The notes: generated by a model not told the origin, from the letters alone. A DNA stretch of 35,561 nt from an uncultured Acidobacteriota bacterium (GCA_903851035.1 CAINND010000096.1:1-35561), one strand, 5' to 3'; counted from the first letter of the stretch, positions 12,265 through 22,621 are shown. Program-made: numbers and translations.

Positions 12265-13539
12265 ATGGATGTAAAGGTCAGGGCCGCAAAAAACGTTCGG
12301 GGCAGCGTTCGCACCGCCGGAGACAAGTCGGTCTCGCACCGCTATGGCATGTTGGCCGGTCTCGCCGAAGGTACCTCGGAGTTCGAGAACTTTTCCAGCT
12401 CTGCCGATTGTGCCAGCACCCTGGCCTGCATGGCCGCCATGGGCGCCAGGGTGGAGCGCGAGGGAAATCGCGTGCTTGTTACCGGCACGGGTGGTCAACT
12501 GCAAAAGCCGGCGCAGCCGCTCGATTGCGGCAACAGCGGCTCCACCATGCGCATGCTGGGCGGCGTGGTGGCCGCGCAGAGCTTTGACAGCGTGATGATT
12601 GGCGATGCCTCGCTAAGCCGACGCCCCATGCGCCGCGTCATTGAGCCGCTCAGCCTGATGGGCGCGCACATTGACTCGCACGATGGCTGCGCCCCGCTCA
12701 CCATCCACGGTGCGCATCTTAAGGGCATCACCTATCAGCCTCCTGTGGCCAGCGCACAGGTGAAAAGTTGTGTGCTTCTGGCGGGACTCTTCGCCGAGGG
12801 CGAAACCACGGTGATCGAGCCGGTGCGCACCCGCGACCATACGGAGCTTGCGCTGCGCGCCTTTGGCGGACAAGTGGAGAGCACGGGCGAGCGCATCAGC
12901 CTGCGCGGCGGACAGAAGCTGAAGGCTATCAAGGCCTACGTTCCCGGCGACCTCTCCTCAGTGACGTTCTTCCTCTGTGCCACAGCGCTTTTTTCAGGTT
13001 CCAACATTTTGGTGGATGGCGTGCTGTTGAACCCCACACGCTCGGTTGTGCTGGACGTGATGGCCTCAATGGGCGTTGGCGTCAACTTCCTGAAGGTGGA
13101 AGAGCAATTCGGTGAGCTGATCGGCACCCTGCAGGCCGAAGGCGGCATCTTCCAGGGCGGAGTCATCGCAGGCGCACAGTCGGCTGCCCTGATTGATGAA
13201 CTGCCCGCCATCGCCTCCATTGCGCCCTATAGCGTCAAGGGACTTGAAATCCGTGACGCCGCCGAGTTACGCGTCAAGGAGTGCGACCGCATCTCCGCCT
13301 GCGTGCAGAACCTGCGCGCCATGGGCGCCGAGGTGGAGGAACGTCCCGATGGCATGGTCATTCCCGGCAACCAGAAGCTCCACGGCGCGGTTATTGAGAG
13401 CTTCGACGATCACCGCATTGCCATGGCCTTTGCCGTTTCCGCCCTGCGCGCCGAAGGTGACAGCACCATCCGCCATGCCGAGGCCGTTGCCGTCTCCTTC
13501 CCGGAGTTTTTCGAGGCTCTTGCCAAAGTCGTCGAGTAG
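12265..13539 (+). CDS. aroA: 3-phosphoshikimate 1-carboxyvinyltransferase (EPSP synthase)
   Basis: Transfers the enolpyruvyl group of phosphoenolpyruvate to shikimate-3-phosphate, the sixth step of the shikimate pathway to aromatic amino acids. It has 424 residues, close to the family's 425-450. Motifs seen: GDKSVSHR (K21 and S22 contact the substrates), DCGNSGSTMRML around residue 90, SRRPMRR, the catalytic region RDHTE and the C-terminal DDHRIAMAFAV. The fourth residue of the GNSG motif is glycine (G92), which in glyphosate-sensitive enzymes is Gly and in tolerant class II enzymes such as CP4 is Ala. The ATG at 12265 has GGGGA seven to eight bases upstream and fits the family N-terminus; an in-frame TTG at 12202 would add 21 residues with no family similarity. 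It is the only shikimate gene in the window. Confidence 0.96.
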   Translation: MDVKVRAAKNVRGSVRTAGDKSVSHRYGMLAGLAEGTSEFENFSSSADCASTLACMAAMGARVEREGNRVLVTGTGGQLQKPAQPLDCGNSGSTMRMLGGVVAAQSFDSVMIGDASLSRRPMRRVIEPLSLMGAHIDSHDGCAPLTIHGAHLKGITYQPPVASAQVKSCVLLAGLFAEGETTVIEPVRTRDHTELALRAFGGQVESTGERISLRGGQKLKAIKAYVPGDLSSVTFFLCATALFSGSNILVDGVLLNPTRSVVLDVMASMGVGVNFLKVEEQFGELIGTLQAEGGIFQGGVIAGAQSAALIDELPAIASIAPYSVKGLEIRDAAELRVKECDRISACVQNLRAMGAEVEERPDGMVIPGNQKLHGAVIESFDDHRIAMAFAVSALRAEGDSTIRHAEAVAVSFPEFFEALAKVVE

Positions 13540-13622
13540 CCTTCACCACCGGCAGAAAAGTTACGCTAATGAAATCGGCGCGGGCCATGTGGCCTGCGCC
13601 GGTTGTTTGCTGCCGGAAGCGG

Positions 13623-14498
13623 TTAGCGGAGATTGGCCTCGTTACGCTCGCCTGTCAGTTGCGCCGTATGCGGACCAACCATCATGGCCGGGGCATCCAG
13701 CTCAAAGATCAGTTCGGTACCGGCCGGCAGCGTAAGCTCACGATGCTTGATGATGATGTGTCCGGCGGCCAGCATGGCGCCGCTGGCGGTGCCAAACAGC
13801 AAGCCTTCCGGCCCGGCGATGACCGTACCGGCGATGGCGCCAACTCCTGCCAGCGTGGCCAGTTCTAAGTTGTTCATCGGGTTGTGATTCGTGCCGCGCA
13901 CGCGGCCTTCCTGATCCACGTCAAGGTGGTTCGGGTTGCCGGTGTCCACCAGCGTGGCATTAAAGCTCATCTCGGTTCCGTCCGGCATGCGCAGGCTGCG
14001 CGCCCGGATCGTCATCAGCGGCTTGCCGCGGAAGCGGCGCGCACCATGGGCGTTCTTCATCTCGCATTGCACCACGGCACCTGCGGGAACCACGATATTG
14101 CCATCCACTGTAACGGGTGCGCTAAGTGTGGCCCACATCTGTTCCCCGGGGCGCGCCTTGGCCGTTGTGATGGGATGCGTCAACTTGACCCGCAGCACGG
14201 TGGCCGTCGGCAGCGCGCCGGAGTCTTCGCGAGTTCGAATCTGCAGATCGTGCACCTGTTCGGAGGGCAGGGCAGCGGGCAGCACATGCACTTCGGCACT
14301 CTTTGGCGCCGGTGCAATGGGTGCAGAAGGCTTCGGAGTAGCCGCCGAGGGCTTGGCTACTGGCTCGGAAGCCGTTGTGCGGGCTGGCATCTCTCCGGCC
14401 AGCGAGGGATCGCGCGTGACAAAGCTCGGTGACGAGGACTGGGCATAGGCCGCAGCCGCAAACGTCACCACGCAGAGGAGCTGGCAGAGTCGGTTCAT
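13623..14498 (-). CDS. Secreted hypothetical protein with a low-complexity linker
   Basis: A 291-residue protein that I do not recognise as a named family. A signal peptide is clear (MNRLCQLLCVVTFAAAAYAQ). A Pro/Ala/Ser-rich linker (about residues 40-75) is followed by a beta-rich domain containing LRVKLTHPITTAKARPGEQ, VPAGAVVQCEM and MPDGTEMSFNATLVDTG, and then a glycine/alanine-rich segment (LATLAGVGAIAGTVIAGPEG, then LLFGTASGAMLAAG), a possible glycine-zipper-like or membrane-associating helix, before a final LPAGTELIFELD strand. The 'VPAG' and 'LPAGTEL' strands recall the C-terminal beta domain of VirB10/TrbI-like proteins, but the similarity is only by eye and no secretion-system genes are nearby. 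The ATG at 14498 has AGGAGT seven bases upstream; a longer frame upstream adds 23 residues without support. Convergent with aroA and divergent from eno. Confidence 0.8.
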   Translation of the reverse strand: MNRLCQLLCVVTFAAAAYAQSSSPSFVTRDPSLAGEMPARTTASEPVAKPSAATPKPSAPIAPAPKSAEVHVLPAALPSEQVHDLQIRTREDSGALPTATVLRVKLTHPITTAKARPGEQMWATLSAPVTVDGNIVVPAGAVVQCEMKNAHGARRFRGKPLMTIRARSLRMPDGTEMSFNATLVDTGNPNHLDVDQEGRVRGTNHNPMNNLELATLAGVGAIAGTVIAGPEGLLFGTASGAMLAAGHIIIKHRELTLPAGTELIFELDAPAMMVGPHTAQLTGERNEANLR

Positions 14499-14643
14499 AA
14501 AAGCACTCCTGGGCGTCGGCCAAAGCCCACGCAGGTTAAGCGTAGAGCCACCCGGCCGGGGGTGCAACCGTGCCGTACCAAGCCAGTTAAGGCGTTATGG
14601 AGCGCGTTCCTCCGCCCGGCCAAAGCCGACTGTGACGTAGCCC

Positions 14644-14672
14644 CTGCCGACCCGCCGTAAGTAGCTTATAAT
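14644..14672 (+). promoter_or_regulatory. Promoter of eno
   Basis: A perfect TATAAT (14667-14672) with CTGCCG (3 of 6 consensus bases) 17 bases upstream. It predicts a 5' leader of about 170 bases before the eno ATG. Confidence 0.55.
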
Positions 14673-14781
14673 TCTGTTGGCTTGGTGAACTGCATCCATT
14701 TCGCCGCCTGGTCTTCCACGCCGGATTGCCGAGCGCGCGGCGCGTATTCATTCGCCATTTTCGCAATTGCCGATTACTCCA

Positions 14782-16164
<1,383 letters not shown>

Positions 16165-16269
16165 CCTTTCCGGCCTGGCGCCGTGGGCAACTCCGCCTGC
16201 GGCGCCTTGTCGCCTCCAGCCTGCGCCCTTGGGGCGGGTATGCAACATTTTTCTGGGAGAAATCGTAAA

Positions 16270-16860
16270 ATGCTTCGCCGCTTGGCCACTCTCGTTCTCA
16301 CTTTTGTCGTCTGCTCCGGCGCGCTTGCCGCGCAGACCCTGCAAATGGATCCCACGCCGCCCTCGCGCGCACAGGTGCTTAGCCTGCTCACCGCCATGGG
16401 CATCCGGGAGACCGTGGAGAACTCGCTGAAGAATGCGCAGCAGCGCATCAAGGCCAGCGCCCAGGCCGCTTATCTCAAGCGCAATCCCAAGGCAGACGCA
16501 GCCACGCTTAAAAAGCTCGACAACGTATTTGATGGCACGCCGATTTTCGGCTTTGATGACATCTCGGAGACCCTTGTAAGCGTTTACCAGAAGAACCTGG
16601 ATGCCGCCGACGTGCAGGCCGGCATCGACTTCTACACCTCACCAGCCGGGCAGCGCCTTATCCATAAGGTGAACGCCATTATCCGCGAGGCCAACGAGGC
16701 CAGTCAGGCCCTTGTGCAGGAAAAGCTGCAAACCTATGCCGACACGTTGACGCGCAAACTGCAGGCCTTCGATCAGGAGACTCGTCCACAACCTTCAACG
16801 GGCGATCCGTCCGCGCCTGCAGGTGGCGACAAGGCTGCCAAACCCGCGCCCAAAAGCTAG
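16270..16860 (+). CDS. DUF2059 domain secreted protein
   Basis: A 196-residue protein with a signal peptide (MLRRLATLVLTFVVCSGALAA) and an alpha-helical body like the DUF2059 family. Characteristic is the segment VYQKNLDAADVQAGIDFYTS followed by PAGQRL; the function is unknown. The C-terminal 30 residues are low-complexity, rich in Pro, Ala, Gly and Lys (TGDPSAPAGGDKAAKPAPKS). I chose the ATG at 16270 because the signal peptide begins there and GGGAG lies upstream; the frame also opens with GTG at 16183, which would bury the signal peptide. It lies 105 bases after eno and 36 before gpmI on the same strand, so it is probably cotranscribed with them, but a direct role in glycolysis would be odd for an exported protein. 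Confidence 0.82.
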   Translation: MLRRLATLVLTFVVCSGALAAQTLQMDPTPPSRAQVLSLLTAMGIRETVENSLKNAQQRIKASAQAAYLKRNPKADAATLKKLDNVFDGTPIFGFDDISETLVSVYQKNLDAADVQAGIDFYTSPAGQRLIHKVNAIIREANEASQALVQEKLQTYADTLTRKLQAFDQETRPQPSTGDPSAPAGGDKAAKPAPKS

Positions 16861-16896
16861 CGCGTCACAACTATTACCGGGGAGTGCAAGGCAATC

Positions 16897-18504
16897 ATGG
16901 CCCGTCCAAAACCGCTCGTACTCATCATTCTCGATGGCTGGGGCTACGCCCCGCCCTCGAAGTCCAATGCCATCTCTCTGGCGCGTAAGCCTACCTACGA
17001 CAAATTGCTGCGCGAATTTCCCAACACGCTCATCCACACCAGCGGACGCTATGTTGGCCTGCCCACCGGACAGATGGGAAACAGCGAGGTCGGCCATCTC
17101 AACATCGGCGCCGGCCGCGTGGTTTACATGGACATCACTAAGCTCGACGTGATGATCGAAAACGGCTCGATCTTCCAGCATCCGATGCTGTTGGAGGCGA
17201 TGCGGGAGGCGCAGAAGAACCAGCGCCGCCTGCACTTCATCGGGCTGCTCAGCGATGGCGGCGTGCACAGCCACCAGAACCATCTGTACGCGCTGCTGCG
17301 CATGGCCAAGCAGAACGGCGTTGAGCGTGCATTCGTACACGCCTTCCTGGACGGACGCGACACGGCTCCTGACTCGGCCGCCGGTTACATCGAGCAGCTC
17401 CAGCAGAAGATGCGCGAGTACGGCATCGGAAAAATCGCCACCGTCAGCGGCCGCTACTACGCCATGGATCGCGACAAGAAGTGGGAGCGCGAGCGCAAGG
17501 CCTTTGACACCATGGTGCCCGGCAAGGCCGAGGGCGGCACCAGCACCGATCCTGTGCAGAGCGTCAAGGAGAGCTACAACCGCGGCGTCAACGATGAGTT
17601 CATCATCCCCTTCGTCTGCGTGGATGAGCGCGGCGAACCCGTGGGCAGCATCCGCGACGAAGACGTGGTCATCAACTTCAACTTCCGCGCCGACCGCGCC
17701 CGCCAGATTACCCAGGTGCTCACCCGCGAGAGCGGCATCACCGTCGAGCATGGCCGCGACCTGCCCGACGCCGACAAGCTCGAGGCAGAAATTCCTGCCG
17801 TCGAACTGCCGAAGAATCTGCACTACCTCTGCATGACCGAATACGACCAGCGCTTCAAGCTGCCCACGGTCATTCCGCCGGAGCGGCTCAACAATATTCT
17901 TGCCAACGTGATGGCTGCGCAGAATATGCGCAACCTGCGCGTGGCGGAGACCGAAAAGTACGCGCATGTCACGTTCTTCTTCAACGGCGGAGTGGAAAAG
18001 CCATTTCCCGGCGAGGATCGCGTGCTGGTGCAGTCGCCCAAGGTGGCCACCTACGACCTCAAACCGGAGATGAGCGCCGCAGCCATCGCCGAGCAGGTGG
18101 TCAAACACATTGAGGACAACACCTTTGACGTGCTGGTGGTGAACTTCGCCAACGCTGACATGGTGGGCCACAGTGGCAAGATTGCGCCCACGGTCAAGGC
18201 CGTGGAGACCGTGGATGCCTGCCTCGGTGAAATCTACGCGGCGGTCAAACGCAGCGGCGGCGTGCTGCTCATCACCGCCGACCACGGCAACGCCGAGGAG
18301 ATGATTGATCCGGTCACCGGCGGTCCATTCACGGCGCACACCACCAACCCGGTGCCGCTTATCTACATCGCCGAGCAGGCTAATCAATTCAACCTGCGTC
18401 CGGATGGGGCTTTGCAGGACATCTCACCCACTGTGCTCGGCATCCTCGGCGTAGCGCAGCCGGCGGAGATGACCGGCCACGACCTGAGGGTCAAGAAGGT
18501 TTAA
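16897..18504 (+). CDS. gpmI: 2,3-bisphosphoglycerate-independent phosphoglycerate mutase
   Basis: Interconverts 3- and 2-phosphoglycerate through a phosphoserine intermediate; uses two Mn2+ ions. It has 535 residues, slightly longer than the usual 510-520. Seen: [10 protein letters not shown] (first metal Asp), the nucleophile Ser63 in [38 protein letters not shown], the substrate-binding [11 protein letters not shown], and the second-site metal residues in [10 protein letters not shown] and [10 protein letters not shown]. It belongs to the alkaline-phosphatase superfamily and is unrelated to the cofactor-dependent GpmA. The ATG has AAGG five bases upstream and GGGGAG further up. Downstream of eno and DUF2059, it completes the 3-phosphoglycerate to PEP segment in one transcription unit, closed by a strong terminator. 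Confidence 0.97.
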   Translation: MARPKPLVLIILDGWGYAPPSKSNAISLARKPTYDKLLREFPNTLIHTSGRYVGLPTGQMGNSEVGHLNIGAGRVVYMDITKLDVMIENGSIFQHPMLLEAMREAQKNQRRLHFIGLLSDGGVHSHQNHLYALLRMAKQNGVERAFVHAFLDGRDTAPDSAAGYIEQLQQKMREYGIGKIATVSGRYYAMDRDKKWERERKAFDTMVPGKAEGGTSTDPVQSVKESYNRGVNDEFIIPFVCVDERGEPVGSIRDEDVVINFNFRADRARQITQVLTRESGITVEHGRDLPDADKLEAEIPAVELPKNLHYLCMTEYDQRFKLPTVIPPERLNNILANVMAAQNMRNLRVAETEKYAHVTFFFNGGVEKPFPGEDRVLVQSPKVATYDLKPEMSAAAIAEQVVKHIEDNTFDVLVVNFANADMVGHSGKIAPTVKAVETVDACLGEIYAAVKRSGGVLLITADHGNAEEMIDPVTGGPFTAHTTNPVPLIYIAEQANQFNLRPDGALQDISPTVLGILGVAQPAEMTGHDLRVKKV

Positions 18505-18520
18505 GGATTTTCGAGCAAAG

Positions 18521-18555
18521 AAAGGCCACGGTGCGAGCCGTGGCCTTTTCTTATT
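18521..18555 (+). terminator. Intrinsic terminator of the eno-DUF2059-gpmI group
   Basis: A perfect 11-base stem, AAAGGCCACGG (18521-18531) with CCGTGGCCTTT (18538-18548), a 6-base loop, then T-rich sequence (TTTTCTTATT from 18546). It lies 16 bases after the gpmI stop. Confidence 0.9.
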
Positions 18556-18587
18556 ATGGAACTCATCGATAATTAATTGCGTACCTT

Positions 18588-18616
18588 TTGTCACAATTCG
18601 GCCTGCGCGTTAGAAT
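18588..18616 (+). promoter_or_regulatory. Sigma70-type promoter of the M13 peptidase gene
   Basis: TTGTCA (18588-18593), a 17-base spacer and TAGAAT (18611-18616). This is among the best promoters in the window and gives a leader of about 33 bases with AGGAG (18646-18650) five bases before the ATG. Confidence 0.8.
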
Positions 18617-18655
18617 CGCAGGGCCGTCCCATCTCGACGTTCATCAGGAGAGCGA

Positions 18656-20755
18656 ATGTTGAACAAGATTTCTCGTCTGGCGTTGGTAGCCGTGCTGGCT
18701 GCCTCTGCCTGCATGGCGCAGAGCGCCGCACCCGCCACACCCGCAGCCTCAGCACCCAAACTCGACCGCTTTGACGCCTCCACGCTGGATAAGTCCAAGG
18801 ACCCCTGCGAGGATCTTTACGCCTATGCCTGCACCAAGTGGCAGGCCGCGCATCCCATTCCCAACGACCTGCCCGGCGTTGGCACCTGGGAACCGCTCTA
18901 CCTGTGGAACCAGACCATCCTGCGCGAGACTATGGAGAAGGCCGCTGCGAACGCCAAGGCCACCGGCACCGAGCAGCAGGTAGGAGCCTACTGGCAGAGC
19001 TGCATGGATCTGAAGGGGCGCGCTGCCCACGGCAAGGATTGGCTGTCCGCGGCCCTCAAGCCCGTGGACGAACTGCACAGCAAGAATCAGCTGCCTCGCC
19101 TGTTGGCCCGCCTGCATGGCGGTCAGATTCCCGCCTGGGAGGGCAACGACAATCAAACCGGCTCGGCGTTCTTCGGCTTCGGTCCCTCGCAGGATCTGGA
19201 AGACAGCTCGAAGATGGTAGCGGGCTTCGATCAGGGCGGCTTGACCCTGACCTCGCGTGACTACTACCTGGGCACGGAAGAGAGCCAGAAGAAGATTCGC
19301 GAGGCCTACAAGAAGCACCTCGTCCATATGTTTATCCTCGCCGGGGACACGCCCGAGGAGGCCGCCCGCGAGGCCGCTGCGGTTTACGCCATCGAGGAGT
19401 CGCTGGCCAAGGCGCAGATGACGGCCGTCGATCGCCGCGATCCGCTGAAGACCTATCACAAGCGTTCGCTGGAGCAGATTCAGGCCGCGCTGCCGAATTT
19501 CGACGTGGCAGCCTACCTCAAGGCGACCAAGGCGCCCGTGCCGCCCTTCTACATCGTCAGCACCCTGGAGTTCCTGCCCGCGCTCAATGAGCAAATCAAG
19601 ACGCGTTCGCTGGCGGAAATCAAGAGCTACCTGCGCTGGTGGGTCATCATGAGCGCGGCCAACAAAACCACTCCGGAGCTGGAGCAGGCCAACTTCGATT
19701 TCTTCGGCACCACCGTCAATGGCACGCCGCAAATGCTGCCGCAGTGGCGCCGCTGCGTTGACTCGGCGGATGCCCGCCTTGGCGAGGCCCTCGGCCAGGA
19801 GTACGTCAAAATCGCCTTCCCGCCGGAGAGCAAGGCCAAGGCCGTCGAGCTGATGACCGGCATCCGCACGGCTCTCAAGCAGGACATCAACTCGCTCGAC
19901 TGGATGGCCTCGGCCACCAAGCAGCAGGCCGTCGCCAAGCTCGACGCCATGATCCAGAAGATCGGCTATCCGGACACCTGGCGCGACTACTCCTCGGTCA
20001 AGGTTGTGCCGGATGACTTCCTGGCCAACGCCGTGGCCGCCAACGCCTTCGAGGTGCGCCGCCAGCTTAACAAAATCAATCAACCGGTGGACAAGATGGA
20101 ATGGGGCATGACGCCTCCCACCATCAACGCCTACAACGATCCGCAGAACAACACCATCAACTTCCCGGCCGGCATCCTGCAGTTCCCGTTCTTTAACGCC
20201 GCGCAGGGTGATGCGGAGAATTACGGTGGCATCGGCATGGTCATCGGCCATGAGATCATCCACGGCTTCGACGACCAGGGCCGCAAGTTCGACGCCAAGG
20301 GCAACCTGCGCGACTGGTGGACGGCGGACGACGCCAAAGCCTATGACGAGCGCGGCAACTGCCTAAGCACGCAATACACACACGACGTGCCCGAACTCGG
20401 CGCCGGCGTTAAGACCAATGGCAAGCTCACCCAGGGCGAGGACACGGCCGATAACGGAGGCCTGCACCTGGCCGTGATGGCCTTGGAAAACCTCTACAAG
20501 GCTCGCGGCAAAAGCCTGGACGATGTGGGCGACGACGGCATAACCGCCCGCCAGCGCTTTTTCGCCGCCTACGCCTTCAGTTGGTGCGAGCAGACGCGGC
20601 CAGACGCCGAGCGCCGGCAGATCCTCACGAACCCGCACTCGCTGGCCCGTTATCGCGTCAACATCCCAGCCGGTAATGAGCCCAGCTTTGGCCGCGCCTT
20701 TGGCTGCAAGCCCGGCCAGAAGATGCTGTCCAAGCCCGCCTGCCGCGTCTGGTAG
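18656..20755 (+). CDS. M13-family zinc metallopeptidase (neprilysin/PepO-like), secreted
   Basis: A 699-residue zinc endopeptidase that cleaves short oligopeptides; length matches the family. The signal peptide is MLNKISRLALVAVLAASACM followed by AQS; a cysteine is present, but no clear lipobox. Zinc ligands are H532 and H536 of HEIIH with catalytic E533; the third ligand is E595 in EDTADNGG. The protein ends in CRVW, the conserved C-terminal CxxW of M13 enzymes. The substrate-binding NAYY motif is changed to NAYN (INAYNDPQNN). The N-terminal PCEDLYAYACTKW is typical of the family. It has its own strong promoter and ends in a bidirectional terminator. A nutritional or signal-peptide-degrading role outside the cytoplasm is inferred. 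Confidence 0.95.
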   Translation: MLNKISRLALVAVLAASACMAQSAAPATPAASAPKLDRFDASTLDKSKDPCEDLYAYACTKWQAAHPIPNDLPGVGTWEPLYLWNQTILRETMEKAAANAKATGTEQQVGAYWQSCMDLKGRAAHGKDWLSAALKPVDELHSKNQLPRLLARLHGGQIPAWEGNDNQTGSAFFGFGPSQDLEDSSKMVAGFDQGGLTLTSRDYYLGTEESQKKIREAYKKHLVHMFILAGDTPEEAAREAAAVYAIEESLAKAQMTAVDRRDPLKTYHKRSLEQIQAALPNFDVAAYLKATKAPVPPFYIVSTLEFLPALNEQIKTRSLAEIKSYLRWWVIMSAANKTTPELEQANFDFFGTTVNGTPQMLPQWRRCVDSADARLGEALGQEYVKIAFPPESKAKAVELMTGIRTALKQDINSLDWMASATKQQAVAKLDAMIQKIGYPDTWRDYSSVKVVPDDFLANAVAANAFEVRRQLNKINQPVDKMEWGMTPPTINAYNDPQNNTINFPAGILQFPFFNAAQGDAENYGGIGMVIGHEIIHGFDDQGRKFDAKGNLRDWWTADDAKAYDERGNCLSTQYTHDVPELGAGVKTNGKLTQGEDTADNGGLHLAVMALENLYKARGKSLDDVGDDGITARQRFFAAYAFSWCEQTRPDAERRQILTNPHSLARYRVNIPAGNEPSFGRAFGCKPGQKMLSKPACRVW

Positions 20756-20780
20756 GGAGCTCAACCAACTCAAAGCAATA

Positions 20781-20819
20781 AATTGGGGAGCCCATTGCGG
20801 GCTCCCCAAAATTTATCTT
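20781..20819. terminator. Bidirectional intrinsic terminator
   Basis: A 9-base perfect stem, GGGGAGCCC (20785-20793) with GGGCTCCCC (20799-20807), is flanked by AATAAATT on the left and AAAATTTAT on the right. It can stop both the M13 gene (plus) and the PiT gene (minus), which converge here. Confidence 0.85.
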
Positions 20820-20827
20820 GAATGTGA

Positions 20828-21877
20828 CTACGCCGCCGGATTGATCAGGTACATCAAGTAGAAGACGCCCATGGCCACGGCGGCTGAGAAGGGAATGGTC
20901 AGCACCCAGGCCCACACAATGCGCGTCGCCACGCCCCAGCGCACGGCGCTCAGGCGGTTGGTAGTACCCACGCCTACAATTGCGCCGGTAATGGTGTGCG
21001 TGGTGGAGACCGGAATGCCGGCCAGCGCGGTGCCGAAGAGCGTGATGGCCCCGGCGGCCTCGGCACAGAAGCCGCCCACCGGCTTCAGCTTGGTGATCTT
21101 GCTGCCCATGGTCTGCACAATCTTCCATCCGCCAAAATAGGTTCCGGCGGCGATGGCCGCATGGGCGCACAGAATGATGGGCCAGTGATAGCCGCCCCAG
21201 TCATGCTTCAGGTCGTACTCGGTGATGATGTGCCCGGTGTATAGCGCGCCGGCGATGATACCCATAGTCTTTTGCGCGTCGTTGCCGCCATGTCCCAGCG
21301 AGTAAGCCGCCGCCGAGAGCAATTGCAGTTTACGGAACCACTTATCCACCTGCCGCGGCGACTTGCGCTGGAAGATCCAATAGGTCAGCACCATGAAGAA
21401 GAAGCCCAGCACAAAGCCCATTACGGGTGCCACAAAGATGAAGATAATGGTCTTCGTCCAGCCGCCGGGGATAATGACGGCCAGACTGTGGTTCCAGCCG
21501 CGCAGCAGCGCCGCGCGCATCACGGCCGCCCCGGCATAGCCGCCAATCAGTGCGTGTGAGCTGGATGTGGGTAGCCCCAGCCACCAGGTCAGCAGGTCCC
21601 ACACGATTGCGCCAAACAGGCCAGCCAGCACCACATACTGCGTGACGATGCTCAGCTCGATCATGCCCTTGCCAATGGTTTTGGCTACGGCCGTACCCAG
21701 CATAAATGCAGCAACAAAGTTGAAGAAGGCGGCCCATACCACCGCCAGGCGCGGGGAAAGAACGCGTGTGGATACCACCGTGGCAATACTGTTGGCGGCA
21801 TCATGAAAGCCGTTGATGAAGTCAAAGGCCAGCGCCACCACGCAGGTGAGGATGACCAGCAACAGTCCAGTAGTCAA
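20828..21877 (-). CDS. pit: PiT-family inorganic phosphate transporter
   Basis: A 349-residue inner-membrane low-affinity phosphate permease, usually driven by protons or metal-phosphate symport. Both halves of the PiT signature are present: FDFINGFHDAANSIATVVST near the N-terminus and GIPVSTTHTITGAIVGVG near the C-terminus, with LPTSSSHALIGGYAGAA and GGNDAQKTMG between. About ten hydrophobic helices are visible. The length is short for E. coli PitA but normal for this branch. The start is TTG at 21877 with GAGG eight bases upstream; the only nearby ATG (21884) is out of frame. It lies 47 bases after the DUF47 gene, its usual partner. A candidate Pho-box lies upstream of the pair. Confidence 0.94.
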   Translation of the reverse strand: MTTGLLLVILTCVVALAFDFINGFHDAANSIATVVSTRVLSPRLAVVWAAFFNFVAAFMLGTAVAKTIGKGMIELSIVTQYVVLAGLFGAIVWDLLTWWLGLPTSSSHALIGGYAGAAVMRAALLRGWNHSLAVIIPGGWTKTIIFIFVAPVMGFVLGFFFMVLTYWIFQRKSPRQVDKWFRKLQLLSAAAYSLGHGGNDAQKTMGIIAGALYTGHIITEYDLKHDWGGYHWPIILCAHAAIAAGTYFGGWKIVQTMGSKITKLKPVGGFCAEAAGAITLFGTALAGIPVSTTHTITGAIVGVGTTNRLSAVRWGVATRIVWAWVLTIPFSAAVAMGVFYLMYLINPAA

Positions 21878-21924
21878 AACATACCTCTTGCGGAGGCTAC
21901 TTGGCCCCGCGGTCAGCAGCGGCG

Positions 21925-22539
21925 CTAGGCGCTCTTCAGAACGACTGTTTCCAGCACGTTGGCGGCATCTTCCGCCTTGTCGGTGGCCATCTCCAGCACC
22001 TCCAGCAGTTCCTTGTGCTTGATGAGCTGGATGGGATTTGTCTCGGTCTCAAACAGGCGGCCGATGGCGGCGCGGCTGATTCCGTCAGCCTCATTCTCCA
22101 GCCGGTTCACCTCGACGCAGTACTCAATCAGGGCATCGCCTTTTTCCAGCAGCCCGACGGCTTTGGCCAGTTCCTCGGCCTGCCGCAGGATGATCGTTGC
22201 CAGCTCGGCGGCGGCAGCCGGTGGTTCGCTGATCTTGTAGGTGGTCAGGCGGTCGGCCGCGGCGTTGATGTAATCCAGCACGTCGTCCAGCGAACTGGCC
22301 AGCATGTGGATATCCTCGCGGTCGAAGGGCGTGATAAACGAGGAGTTCAACTTGACGAAGAGCTGGTGGGCAAGCTCGTCGCCCTTGTGCTCGGTGCCCT
22401 TGATGCGCTGCACACCGGCTGAAACATCGGTGTAGTTGTGCAGCAAATCGCTGAGTTGCTGCGCGCCAAGGGTCAGGTTGCGTGCCATGTCGGCAAACAG
22501 ATCAAAGAACTTGGTTTCACGTGGAATCAGACGGACCAT
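21925..22539 (-). CDS. DUF47-family PhoU-like protein, partner of the phosphate transporter
   Basis: A 204-residue all-helical protein of the DUF47 (PhoU-related, 'Pit accessory protein') family. Seen are the family opening IPRETKFFDLFADMA, a heptad-rich central bundle, FITPFDREDIHMLASSLDDV and a closing VLEMATDKAEDAANVLE. Members bind metal clusters through acidic (E/D)xxxD motifs and regulate the linked PiT transporter; the exact mechanism is not settled. I chose the ATG at 22539 because it matches the family start; the frame stays open another 39 codons upstream without similarity. GTAGGAG lies 14 bases before the ATG, longer than usual. First gene of a two-gene unit. Confidence 0.9.
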   Translation of the reverse strand: MVRLIPRETKFFDLFADMARNLTLGAQQLSDLLHNYTDVSAGVQRIKGTEHKGDELAHQLFVKLNSSFITPFDREDIHMLASSLDDVLDYINAAADRLTTYKISEPPAAAAELATIILRQAEELAKAVGLLEKGDALIEYCVEVNRLENEADGISRAAIGRLFETETNPIQLIKHKELLEVLEMATDKAEDAANVLETVVLKSA

Positions 22540-22593
22540 GATGGAGGGGGAATCTCCTACGGAACATGCCGGCTGCGTTCCACAGGCCGGCGT

Positions 22594-22621
22594 TGTAACC
22601 ATATATTCAACAAACTGTAAC
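22594..22621 (-). promoter_or_regulatory. Candidate Pho-box upstream of the DUF47-pit genes
   Basis: Two identical TGTAAC hexamers (22594-22599 and 22616-22621, plus-strand reading) lie exactly 22 bases apart, with a partial copy, TTCAAC, midway. PhoB/PhoP boxes are direct repeats with an 11-base period. The position is 55-82 bases upstream of the DUF47 start. No firm -10/-35 pair was found. Confidence 0.4.

Noticed and set aside
16165-16269. GGCGCCG/CGGCGCC stem in the eno-DUF2059 gap as a terminator
   Set aside because: The stem has a 16-base loop and no T-run after it; the later TTTTT is too far from any stem to count.
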